A stretch of DNA of 64,000 nt from Maricaulis sp017643475 (GTDB lineage Bacteria; Pseudomonadota; Alphaproteobacteria; Caulobacterales; Maricaulaceae). The notes under the pieces were generated by a model. It worked only from the letters and a program-made list of their open reading frames with translations, did no database searches and was not told the DNA's origin. A program made the position numbers and the translations under genes. Shown here piece by piece: positions 24,997-32,981 of the stretch (its first letter is position 1; the number at the start of each line of letters is the position of its first letter). The stretch is from positions 1,550,001-1,614,000 of the forward strand of contig NZ_CP138920.1 in NCBI RefSeq assembly GCF_047123815.1. The letters run 5' to 3'.

Positions 24997-25172
24997 GTCA
25001 CATGCGCCTTCCTGCAAGGCGCGCGGGTTTACGCCTGCCAGCGCCCGGATGCAAGTCCGGGCATGGAGAACATCCCTCCAAGAGCGTCATTCGTCCCTTG
25101 CCGCGGGGCGATCACTGGCCTTGGCCTCGGCAGCGCGATTTATGCGCGGGACGTTTCTCAGGGAGTTCCCCA

Positions 25173-25667
25173 ATGGACTTGATCACCATCGCCAGCCTGT
25201 CTGCAGTCATCATCGCTCAGGACGCCCAACCCGCCAAGCGGAGCGAAGCCGAACGCATCGCGCGCGACTACATGGCCGCCTATTCACAGGTCGACCTGGA
25301 ACGCATGCAGAGCTTTCTCGCCGATGATGCTGTGTTCGAGGACCGCACGGCCCTGGGCGAAGGCGTCGGCCCCGACGGCCTGTCCTACGACAACAGTGCG
25401 TCAGTTATGGAGATGCTGAACCAGTTCCGCGCCACCTATAACCCCATCGAGCTCGGCTTTGCCTGGGACACTGTGTTCGAGAGCAATGGACGGGTGATTT
25501 TCTCCGGACATGTAAATGCGCTCTACCCGACCCAGGACGTCACGCAGAACTTCCGCTGGCGGGCTGAACAGGTGACCGTGATCACAGTACGGGATGGCCA
25601 CGTTGTCCGGCACCAGGACTTCGCAAACTACGCCAATCCGCAGCGCGAAATGGTCCCGGCAGACTGA
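25173..25667 (+). CDS. NTF2-like (SnoaL-type) secreted protein, first of three
   Basis: 164 residues. A hydrophobic start (LITIASLSAVIIAQDAQ) looks like a signal peptide, then a single NTF2-like domain: ARDYMAAYSQVDLERMQSFLADDAVFEDRT ... VIFSGHVNALY ... WRAEQVTVITVRDGHVVRHQDF. Such cone-shaped domains bind small hydrophobic ligands or serve as enzymes or immunity/adaptor parts. GGGAG precedes the ATG. It shares the pattern Y-x-D-x-x-x-M-x-x-x-(L/M)-A-D-(D/E)-A-V-F with the next two genes, so the three are paralogues. Confidence 0.78.
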   Translation: MDLITIASLSAVIIAQDAQPAKRSEAERIARDYMAAYSQVDLERMQSFLADDAVFEDRTALGEGVGPDGLSYDNSASVMEMLNQFRATYNPIELGFAWDTVFESNGRVIFSGHVNALYPTQDVTQNFRWRAEQVTVITVRDGHVVRHQDFANYANPQREMVPAD

Positions 25668-25844
25668 ACGGTAAACGCCAAGTCACTGCTATTTCGGCCC
25701 ATTTTCATCTCATTCATCCCTCGCAAGACACCACTCATCCCTTCAGGGCCTTCAGGCGCTTTTCTCTCGGGGATGGATGGGTAGAAGGGTTGGGACGCGG
25801 CGGCGAGGGGCTACCGCAAAGCCAATTGGCGAGTAAAAAGTTTG

Positions 25845-26303
25845 ATGCTCAACCTGCTCACACTGACGACGATATTGCTGACCAGCACGGTGGTCCGGAC
25901 GGACCAGCCGGCGGACAGCATGGATGTCGCCCGGGCCTATATCAGTGCCTATGAACAGCAGGACTTTGACAGTATGCGCGGCCTGATGGCCGATGATGCC
26001 GTCTTCATCGACCCGACCTCGTTTGACCTGGCGTTTGTACAAACACCCATTCACTGGACCTGGCCGGATGAAATCCTCAACGGAATTTCCGCCTGGAATG
26101 TGGCTCGGGGCGAACACCACATCGATCGTGTTTATGAAGCGGCCGGTCGCGTTGTTTTCTACGCGACCTCGGAGGGAGAACGTGGTTTCCGCTACCCGAT
26201 CATCACCATCGTGACCATGGAGGACGGACTCGTGACCGAACACCGCGACTATACCGGTTTCAATGAGATGACACCGCTGCCGGTAGAGGGAGGGACGCAA
26301 TGA
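25845..26303 (+). CDS. NTF2-like (SnoaL-type) secreted protein, second of three
   Basis: 152 residues with a hydrophobic N-terminus (LNLLTLTTILLTS) and an NTF2-like domain: ARAYISAYEQQDFDSMRGLMADDAVFIDPT, then RVVFYATSEGERGF, then ITIVTMEDGLVTEHRDY. It is the middle of three paralogues. The ribosome site is poor, and its stop overlaps the next ATG (ATGA), which implies translational coupling with the third gene. The 177-base gap before it carries short TCATCCCT repeats and no gene. Function unknown. Confidence 0.75.
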   Translation: MLNLLTLTTILLTSTVVRTDQPADSMDVARAYISAYEQQDFDSMRGLMADDAVFIDPTSFDLAFVQTPIHWTWPDEILNGISAWNVARGEHHIDRVYEAAGRVVFYATSEGERGFRYPIITIVTMEDGLVTEHRDYTGFNEMTPLPVEGGTQ

Positions 26304-26797
26304 CCCTGCGCCTCGCACTCTGCCTCTCCGGCCTGGTATTTTCCGGTTCGGCCCTGGCTCAGGAGCCGGCCGAGATCGCCCGCGACTATTTCCACGCCTA
26401 TACGGTGATGGATGTGGAACGCATGAATGAGCTACTGGCTGACGAAGCGGTGTTTTCCGATCGCGGCAGTTTCAACGTCCAGGGTGGGCCCTACCACTAT
26501 GAGGGCAAGGAGGCGATCACCGCCGCCCTGACCACTTTCCATGACCAATATGGTCTATACGCGCTGAATTACGACCTGGAAATCGACCACGAAGCTTCCG
26601 GTCAGGCCGTGTTCGGCGGTGCAGTTGAAGCCCGTTGGCGTTTGCCTGACGGACGCGATCGGGTCTGGCGCGGCGACGTCGTCACCACGGTTCGCGTGCG
26701 TGACGGACAAGTTATCGAACATCTCGACATGCCCGACTATCTGGGTGGCGAGATGAGCATTGAGGAGGTTACTGAGGCTGCCCCGGCAGCTCAGTAA
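26300..26797 (+). CDS. NTF2-like (SnoaL-type) secreted protein, third of three
   Basis: 165 residues, signal peptide ending ALA-QEP (about residue 20), then an NTF2-like domain: ARDYFHAYTVMDVERMNELLADEAVFSDRG, AVFGGAVEARWRL, VVTTVRVRDGQVIEHLDMPDY. It starts in the stop codon of the second paralogue. An intrinsic terminator follows 9 bases after its stop, which defines the end of this plus-strand unit between rbfA and infB. Confidence 0.78.
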   Translation: MTLRLALCLSGLVFSGSALAQEPAEIARDYFHAYTVMDVERMNELLADEAVFSDRGSFNVQGGPYHYEGKEAITAALTTFHDQYGLYALNYDLEIDHEASGQAVFGGAVEARWRLPDGRDRVWRGDVVTTVRVRDGQVIEHLDMPDYLGGEMSIEEVTEAAPAAQ

Positions 26798-26806
26798 TGG
26801 ATCGAG

Positions 26807-26824
26807 GGCCTGTGAGGCCTTTTT
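26807..26824 (+). terminator. Rho-independent terminator after NTF2-like genes
   Basis: Compact hairpin GGCCT-GTG-AGGCC followed by five T, immediately downstream of the third NTF2-like gene. Confidence 0.75.
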
Positions 26825-26996
26825 CAGCCCGAGCACTCCTGGCTGATCAGGTCTTCGATCCACTATGACTTTCACGGAATATCCCCCTCGAGCAGACATC
26901 CCTCTCGAGTCTAACGTGAAAGACACAAAAGGGCGGCCCAGCGGGTCGCCCTCCCTTGTTTCCGGGCCCGGATTTTGCAGGCCCTGTCGGCGCAAG

Positions 26997-27027
26997 AAAA
27001 AAGGCGGCTCCTTGGAGCCGCCTTTTT
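26997..27027 (-). terminator. Rho-independent terminator after infB
   Basis: GGCGGCTCC and GGAGCCGCC (27003-27011, 27014-27022) form a 9-base perfect stem flanked by A6 and T5, so it can act in both directions. It lies 20 bases beyond the infB stop. Confidence 0.92.
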
Positions 27028-27047
27028 CCATGATCATTGGATCAGGG

Positions 27048-29648
27048 TCAGTCTTCCAGCTTGCGAGCCACTTCGATGACCTCGAAACACTCGATCTGAT
27101 CGCCCTTCTGGATGTCGTCATAGTTCTCGAAGGCCATACCGCACTCGGTGCCGGCACGAACTTCCGGAACCTCGTCCTTGAAGCGCTTGAGCGTCTTGAG
27201 ATTGCCTTCGTGGATGACCGTGTCGTCGCGCAGCAGGCGCACGCCACAGCCGCGCTTGACCACGCCTTCCGTGACACGACAACCGCCGACCTTGCCGACC
27301 TTGGTAATGTTGAAGACTTCCAGGATCTCGGCGTAACCGATGAACTCCTCGCGCTTCTCGGGCGCGAGCATGCCTTCCATTGTGCCGCGAACATCGTCGA
27401 TCACATCATAGATGACCGAGTAGTAGCGGATTTCCACGCCTTCCTGTTCCGCCAGATCGCGTGCCTGTTTATTCGCACGAACATTGAACGCAAAGATCGG
27501 GGCGCCGGACGACTTGGCGAGCAGGACGTCACTCTCATTCACACCACCCGGGGCAGAGTGAATGACACGAGCGCGAACCTCGTCATTGCCGATTTTCTCG
27601 AGCGACTGCTTGATTGCCTCGGCCGAGCCCTGCACATCCGCCTTCACCAGGAGCGGCATTTCCTGGACCTGGTCCTGCTTGAGGCGGGCCATCATCTGCT
27701 CGAGCGATGCCGTGGCACCACCACCGACAATGCCGGCACCATCGCGGGCCTTGCGCTGGCGATACTCCGCCAGTTCACGGGCACGGGCCTCGTTTTCGAC
27801 GACAGCAAAGACCTCACCCGGCTCCGGCGCACCGTCCAGGCCGAGAATCTCGGCCGGAACCGACGGACCGGCGTCAGACAATTGCTGGCCACGCTCGTTC
27901 ACCAGGGCGCGGACACGGCCCCACTGCGTGCCGGCAACAACAATGTCACCGCGCTTCAGCGTTCCGCGACGGACGAGAACCGTTGCAACCGGGCCGCGGC
28001 CCTTGTCGACCTGGCTCTCGATCACCACGCCTTCGGCGGCGCGTTCCGGATTGGCTTTCAGGTCGAGCATTTCGGCCTGCAGCGTGATCGCCTCGGTCAG
28101 CTCTTCCAGACCCGTGCGCTTGAGCGCGGATACCGGAACAGACATCGTCTCACCGGACATGGCTTCCACGATAACCTCGTGCTGAAGCAGGTCGGTCAGG
28201 ACGCGGTTCGGATCACTGTCCGGCTTGTCGCACTTGTTGACCGCTACGATCATCGGCGTGCCGGCAGCCTTGGCGTGATTGATGGCTTCCACGGTCTGCG
28301 GCATGACGGAGTCATCTGCAGCCACCACCAGGATGACCAGGTCGGTCGCCATCGCACCACGCGAACGCATGGCGGAGAAGGCGGCGTGGCCCGGCGTGTC
28401 CAGGAAGGTGATCTTGTCGCCGGAGGCGAGCTGAACCTGGTAGGCACCAATGTGCTGGGTGATGCCACCGGCCTCGCCCGATACAACATCGGTTGAGCGC
28501 AGGGCATCCAGCAGCGAGGTCTTGCCGTGGTCGACGTGACCCATGACGGCCACGACCGGCGGACGACCCACCTTGCTGTCAGCCGGATCATCGTCAGCGA
28601 TGAAGCCTTCCTCGACATCAGCCTCGGAGACACGTTTCACGATGTGACCGAATTCCTCGACCACCAGCTCGGCGGTGTCAGCGTCCAGAATATCGTTCTG
28701 GCGCACCATCTGTCCCTGCTTCATGAGCAGTTTGATCACGTCGACAGAACGCTCGGCCATACGGTTGGCGAGGTCGGCAACGCTGATCGCCTCGGGGACG
28801 ATGACTTCGCGTTCGATCTTCTCGCGGCCGGTGCCCGGATCAAGACGACGCTGCTTCTCGCGTTCACGTGCACGACGCACGGACGCCAGGGAGCGCTGAC
28901 GCTCTTCATCCCCGTCCAGAATATTCTGGATGGTGAGCTTGCCACGACGGCGATTGTCATTCTTGTTGCGCTGAGGCTGTGCCTTGTTGGCAGCACCAGG
29001 ACCGGTGGCGCCCGCGCCACCCTTGCGCTTGACGCGACCACCCATGGCTTCCAGAGCGGATTCCTGGGCTGCGCGGTCCGGCGTAGCGGGGGCATCCGGC
29101 TTCTTGCGGGCCGGAGTGTCTTTCTTGGCCGGCGCTGACTTGCGGCGGGTTTCCTCTTCCTGGGCCCGACGCGCCTCGTCCGCCTTCATCGCTGCTTCCG
29201 CTTCAGCCGCACGGCGCGCTTCCTCTTCGCGCTGCTTGGCTTCCTCGGCTTCGCGAGCCTGGCGTTCACGCTGTTCTTCCAGCGCTTTCTTCTCTTCAGC
29301 CGCACGACGGGAACGATCCTCGTCGTCCTGCTTTTTCTTGGCTTCTCGCTCGGCTGCTTCAGCGCGAGCACGCTGAATGGCGCGCTGGCGAGCGATCAGT
29401 TCTTCCTCGGACAGGCCGAGCTGACGCGCTTTCGCTGCGAGGGTATTCTCAGATTTCGCCTTGCCGCCCGCAGACTTGCCCTGCGGCGCCGCAGCGTCCT
29501 TGCCAGCCGGTGCGACACGCTTGCGTTTCTTTTCAACAACGACCGCCTTGGACCGGCCACGTGCAAAGCTCTGCTGCACGGTGCCCGATCCCGGACGTTT
29601 AAGAGAAAGCGGCCGGCGGCCGGAATTGTTGTCGTCTGTGTCGCTCAT
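27048..29648 (-). CDS. infB: Translation initiation factor IF-2
   Basis: 866 residues. GTPase that brings initiator tRNA to the 30S subunit and promotes subunit joining. A long N-terminal region rich in Arg/Glu/Ala coiled-coil repeats (about 90-200) is followed by the conserved IF2 N-domain, then the G domain near residue 370 with GHVDHGKT (G1), DTPGHAAFS (G3) and NKCDKP (G4), and the C-terminal tRNA-binding domains. GGAAGG precedes the ATG. The 132 bases between ylxR and infB show no gene; rbfA, normally next, is displaced. Confidence 0.98.
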   Translation of the reverse strand: MSDTDDNNSGRRPLSLKRPGSGTVQQSFARGRSKAVVVEKKRKRVAPAGKDAAAPQGKSAGGKAKSENTLAAKARQLGLSEEELIARQRAIQRARAEAAEREAKKKQDDEDRSRRAAEEKKALEEQRERQAREAEEAKQREEEARRAAEAEAAMKADEARRAQEEETRRKSAPAKKDTPARKKPDAPATPDRAAQESALEAMGGRVKRKGGAGATGPGAANKAQPQRNKNDNRRRGKLTIQNILDGDEERQRSLASVRRAREREKQRRLDPGTGREKIEREVIVPEAISVADLANRMAERSVDVIKLLMKQGQMVRQNDILDADTAELVVEEFGHIVKRVSEADVEEGFIADDDPADSKVGRPPVVAVMGHVDHGKTSLLDALRSTDVVSGEAGGITQHIGAYQVQLASGDKITFLDTPGHAAFSAMRSRGAMATDLVILVVAADDSVMPQTVEAINHAKAAGTPMIVAVNKCDKPDSDPNRVLTDLLQHEVIVEAMSGETMSVPVSALKRTGLEELTEAITLQAEMLDLKANPERAAEGVVIESQVDKGRGPVATVLVRRGTLKRGDIVVAGTQWGRVRALVNERGQQLSDAGPSVPAEILGLDGAPEPGEVFAVVENEARARELAEYRQRKARDGAGIVGGGATASLEQMMARLKQDQVQEMPLLVKADVQGSAEAIKQSLEKIGNDEVRARVIHSAPGGVNESDVLLAKSSGAPIFAFNVRANKQARDLAEQEGVEIRYYSVIYDVIDDVRGTMEGMLAPEKREEFIGYAEILEVFNITKVGKVGGCRVTEGVVKRGCGVRLLRDDTVIHEGNLKTLKRFKDEVPEVRAGTECGMAFENYDDIQKGDQIECFEVIEVARKLED

Positions 29649-29780
29649 ACGAGCCTTCCAATCGGCTTTTGTTCTGCGGGCACTTCCGGTAGCCGATGGC
29701 CGGAAAGCCGCACTGATCCAACTCGAGCCCGGAGCAAAGTCGCGCTAAACTAGCGGCCTTCGCCCCGGATTCAACCTTTG

Positions 29781-30392
29781 TCACCGGGATGACGTCTCCT
29801 GGGCCCAGGGGCCTTCCAGGGAACGAAATCCCGACAATTTCCTGGCGAACTCCGAAAACGTGTCCGAATGGACACCTTTCGGCAGCACGCCGTGAACAAC
29901 TGGACCACGTCCGGTCGCCAGTCCGAGTTCCTCCGCCGTGAAGCAACCCAGAACCGGGATCTCGTCCCACATGGAGCGTGCCAGCCCGTCGAGCTTGCGG
30001 CGACCATCCGCCGCGCCATCGCTCGCCTCGATCCGCCAAACCGGTTCATTCGCCTGGAGCGAAATGCGCACCGCGTCGGATCCAAGGGCCAGATTGCCGG
30101 CTCGCCGGGCAAGGCCCAACAGCTTCAGCAACCGCTCGCTCAAAAGGCGCTCAAACTGATCAGCCAGGTCTTGCGGTGCCTGCACCGCCTTGCCTGCCGA
30201 CCGATTGAACAGCCCTTTCTTGCGGGCCAAATCGACCGCCTCCCGAGTGGGCGAGATCCACATCCCGCGCCCGGGGAGTTTGGCGCTGACATCCGGAACC
30301 AGCAGATCATCCGGTGCAACAGCAATCCGGAGCAGCTGAGTCTCATCCAGTATATCACCGGTGACGAGACATTTCTTTTCCCGACGCGCCAT
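29781..30392 (-). CDS. YlxR (DUF448) - L7Ae-like fusion RNA-binding protein
   Basis: 203 residues. The N-terminal half is a YlxR domain (KKCLVTGDILDETQLLRI ... DVSAKLPGRGMWISPTR), the second half an L7Ae/Gadd45-like fold (RLLKLLGLARRAGNLALGSDAVR, EIPVLGCFTAEELGLATGRG). YlxR domains bind RNA and in other bacteria contact RNase P or act on transcription; the fusion to an L7Ae-like domain is a known alphaproteobacterial arrangement. It sits between nusA (24 bases) and infB, its normal place. GGAGG precedes the ATG. Confidence 0.9.
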   Translation of the reverse strand: MARREKKCLVTGDILDETQLLRIAVAPDDLLVPDVSAKLPGRGMWISPTREAVDLARKKGLFNRSAGKAVQAPQDLADQFERLLSERLLKLLGLARRAGNLALGSDAVRISLQANEPVWRIEASDGAADGRRKLDGLARSMWDEIPVLGCFTAEELGLATGRGPVVHGVLPKGVHSDTFSEFARKLSGFRSLEGPWAQETSSR

Positions 30393-30416
30393 ACGGCCGA
30401 CCTCCGTTCAGTCCAG

Positions 30417-32126
30417 CTATTCCTCCTCTTCCTCGGCCAGCGGCTCGCTGAGATCGAGGCCCAGAGCCTCCGCCTCAGCATCCAGCGCAGCCAGATCCAT
30501 TTCAGAGATGTCGAGCTCGCCCCCCGGGGCTTCCTCGACAGCTTCTTCCTCGACTTCGTGTACCGGCAGGTCTTCCTCGGAAATCCAGCCCGCAACGACG
30601 CGTGCACGCATGATCATCATTTCGGCGTCGTCCGCAGACAGGTTATGATCTTCAAGGATACCCGGCTCGCGGACACGCTCGCCGTTCTTGGTTTCGAACC
30701 AGCCGCGCAGGTCATCGGTCACCAGGCCAGCCAGGTCCTCGACTGTCTTGACGTCGTTTTCACCGAACTTGACCGCCATGCCCAGATCGACACCTTCGAT
30801 CTCCAGCACACCGTCTTCGACACCCAGCTCCTTGCGCTTGGCATCCTGCTCGGCAGCCAGGCGGTCCAGATAGTCGCGCGCACGCGCCTGGATTTCGACA
30901 GCGGTATCGTCGTCAAAGCCTTCGATAACAGCGATCTCACCCAGATCCACATAGGCGATCTCGTCAACATCGGAGAAGCCTTCGGTCGCCAGCAATTGGG
31001 CAATGACCTCGTCAACATCAAGAGCTTCGGTGAACAACTTGGTGCGCTCAGCGAATTCTTTCTGGCGACGTTCGGATTCTTCTTCCTCGGTCAGGATATC
31101 GATGGACCAGCCGGTCAGCTGTGATGCCAGGCGGACATTCTGGCCGCGGCGACCGATCGCCAGGGATAGCTGCTCGTCGGGAACGACAACCTCGATACGC
31201 TGGTCTTCTTCGTCGAGGACGACCTTGGCCACTTCCGCAGGCTGAAGAGCGTTGACGATGAAATTCGCCGGCTCGTCCGACCAGGGAATAATGTCGATTT
31301 TCTCACCAGCCAGTTCGGAAACAACCGCCTGCACGCGCGAACCACGCATCCCCACACAGGCACCGACCGGGTCGATGGAACCGTCATTGGAGATCACGGC
31401 GATCTTGGCGCGGCTGCCCGGGTCACGAGCAACGGACGGGATCTCGATAATGCCTTCATAGACTTCAGGAACTTCCTGGGCGAACAGGGCCGCCATGAAG
31501 TCCGGATGCGCGCGCGACAGGAAAATTTGCGGGCCGCGGACTTCCTCACGGACGTCATAGATGAAGGCACGAACGCGCTCATTGTTCTGCAGGTTCTCGC
31601 GCGGGATACCGTCGGCGCGGCGGATGATACCTTCGGCGCGGCCGAGGTCGACAATGACATTGCCGTATTCGACGCGCTTGACGATACCGTTGACGATCTC
31701 GCCAACACGATCCTTGTACTCTTCGAACTGACGCTGGCGTTCAGCTTCGCGGACTTTCTGCGTGATGACCTGTTTGGCGGTCTGGGAGGCTACCCGGCCG
31801 AACTCGATCGGCGGCAGCTCGTCAGAAAACACCGTTCCGATTTCAGCATCGGCGTCAATTTTCTGACCCTCGGCGAGCGTGAGCTCCTGGTTCTCGTTCT
31901 CGACTTCCTCGACAACCGTCATATTCCGAGTAAGGGACAGCTCACCCGTCTTGTTGTCGATCTTGGCGCGAATGTCGTTCTCGGCGCCGTAGCGTGAACG
32001 CGCAGCCTTCTGGATAGCTTCCTCGATCGCTTCGATCACGATCGACTCGTCGATATTCTTCTCTGTCGCCAAGGCACGGGCGATGTGGAGAAGCTCCAGA
32101 CGGTTGTGGCTGACACCAATGCTCAT
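30417..32126 (-). CDS. nusA: Transcription termination/antitermination factor NusA
   Basis: 569 residues. Binds RNA polymerase and nascent RNA to modulate pausing, intrinsic termination and rRNA antitermination. N-terminal polymerase-binding domain (ELLHIARALATEKNI), S1 domain (about 130-200, VNGIVKRVEYGNVIVDLG), two KH domains (GACVGMRGSRVQAVV; AIGRRGQNVRLASQLTGW), two C-terminal acidic repeats and a very acidic tail. GGAG lies eight bases before the ATG at 32126; a longer frame upstream has no family similarity. It follows rimP, downstream of a probable attenuator. Confidence 0.97.
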   Translation of the reverse strand: MSIGVSHNRLELLHIARALATEKNIDESIVIEAIEEAIQKAARSRYGAENDIRAKIDNKTGELSLTRNMTVVEEVENENQELTLAEGQKIDADAEIGTVFSDELPPIEFGRVASQTAKQVITQKVREAERQRQFEEYKDRVGEIVNGIVKRVEYGNVIVDLGRAEGIIRRADGIPRENLQNNERVRAFIYDVREEVRGPQIFLSRAHPDFMAALFAQEVPEVYEGIIEIPSVARDPGSRAKIAVISNDGSIDPVGACVGMRGSRVQAVVSELAGEKIDIIPWSDEPANFIVNALQPAEVAKVVLDEEDQRIEVVVPDEQLSLAIGRRGQNVRLASQLTGWSIDILTEEEESERRQKEFAERTKLFTEALDVDEVIAQLLATEGFSDVDEIAYVDLGEIAVIEGFDDDTAVEIQARARDYLDRLAAEQDAKRKELGVEDGVLEIEGVDLGMAVKFGENDVKTVEDLAGLVTDDLRGWFETKNGERVREPGILEDHNLSADDAEMMIMRARVVAGWISEEDLPVHEVEEEAVEEAPGGELDISEMDLAALDAEAEALGLDLSEPLAEEEEE

Positions 32127-32157
32127 CGGATGATCTCCGTGATGGTCCGCTGCGACA

Positions 32158-32697
32158 TTATTCGTCTCCTTCATTCGGCGCCGTTTCTTTCTTGGCGCGC
32201 GCTTTCAAGTCCGCCTCGATCAAGGCGTCCGTCAAAACCAGTTTGGCCTCCGCGATCCAGTCAAACGGGATCAGCGTGGTGTGTTCCTCGCCCTCCATGT
32301 CCAGGAGAACGTCATTTTCCTCGACACCGGCGAGCATTCCGCGGAAGCGTTTGCGGCCCTCGGCCAGGCGATCCAGCTCGATCTTGGCCTCGTAACCTTC
32401 CCAGCGCACGAAATGGCGCGGATCGGTCAGCGGGCGGTCGATACCGGGCGAGGAGATTTCCAGGTCGTATTCGCCGGAAACCGGATCCTCGACTTCAAAT
32501 ACATCGGAGAGGGCACGCGACAGGCGCGCGCAATCGTCCACATCGACACCCTTGCCGTCGAGACGATCCGTCATGATCTGCAGGCGCGGGCGTTTGCCGC
32601 TCATCACGCGAACACGAACCACTTCCAGGCCGAGCTCCTCGGCAAGAGGTTCAGCCAGGTCCAGGATCCGGGCATCTTGTGGCGTCTTGGTTTTCAA
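32158..32697 (-). CDS. rimP: Ribosome maturation factor RimP
   Basis: 179 residues, slightly longer than average. Helps assembly of the 30S subunit. Signatures: LAEELGLEVVRVRV, DCARLSRALSDVFEVEDPVSGEYDLEISSPGIDRPL. The start is a TTG with GGAG five to six bases upstream; no ATG or GTG fits. The first gene of rimP-nusA-ylxR-infB; its leader contains a minus-strand promoter and an intrinsic terminator that ends 18 bases before the start codon. Confidence 0.95.
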   Translation of the reverse strand: MKTKTPQDARILDLAEPLAEELGLEVVRVRVMSGKRPRLQIMTDRLDGKGVDVDDCARLSRALSDVFEVEDPVSGEYDLEISSPGIDRPLTDPRHFVRWEGYEAKIELDRLAEGRKRFRGMLAGVEENDVLLDMEGEEHTTLIPFDWIAEAKLVLTDALIEADLKARAKKETAPNEGDE

Positions 32698-32714
32698 AAC
32701 AGCTCCGCAGAAAC

Positions 32715-32744
32715 AAAAAGAGCGGCCGCCGAAAGCGACCGCTC
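32715..32744 (-). terminator. Intrinsic terminator in the rimP-nusA leader (putative attenuator)
   Basis: On the minus strand GAGCGGTCGC and GCGGCCGCTC (32744-32735 and 32729-32720) pair with one G-U, loop TTTCG, then five U (32719-32715). It lies between a good minus-strand promoter and the rimP start, so it can prematurely end the rimP-nusA transcript. Confidence 0.75.
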
Positions 32745-32783
32745 GAATGCATCATCCAATGCAATCGAACATCTGATTGGCGT

Positions 32784-32812
32784 TGTATACTCCTGTCGAG
32801 GACGGTTTGCAA
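32784..32812 (-). promoter_or_regulatory. Predicted sigma-70-type promoter for rimP-nusA operon
   Basis: Minus strand TTGCAA (32812-32807), a 17-base spacer, TATACA (32789-32784). Spacing is ideal and both hexamers are close to consensus. The start would fall near 32777, about 80 bases upstream of the rimP TTG. Confidence 0.55.
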
Positions 32813-32981
32813 GGTGCGAAGTCGGCTCGATTGGGGAGCTGGCCTGCACCCTCGGCCTTGGCGCCACGCCGCGCTGCCGTTTTCATGGGCAAAAGCCAAC
32901 GCTTCAACAGCTTATCTACTCGCTTCTAACCATGTATAACATGATGCTAGTATATATTCATATATTTTGTTAGTTACGAGT

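Noticed and set aside
26865..28496. Plus-strand frame of 543 codons opposite infB
   Set aside because: It runs across the infB terminator and coding region and is explained by the codon bias of infB.
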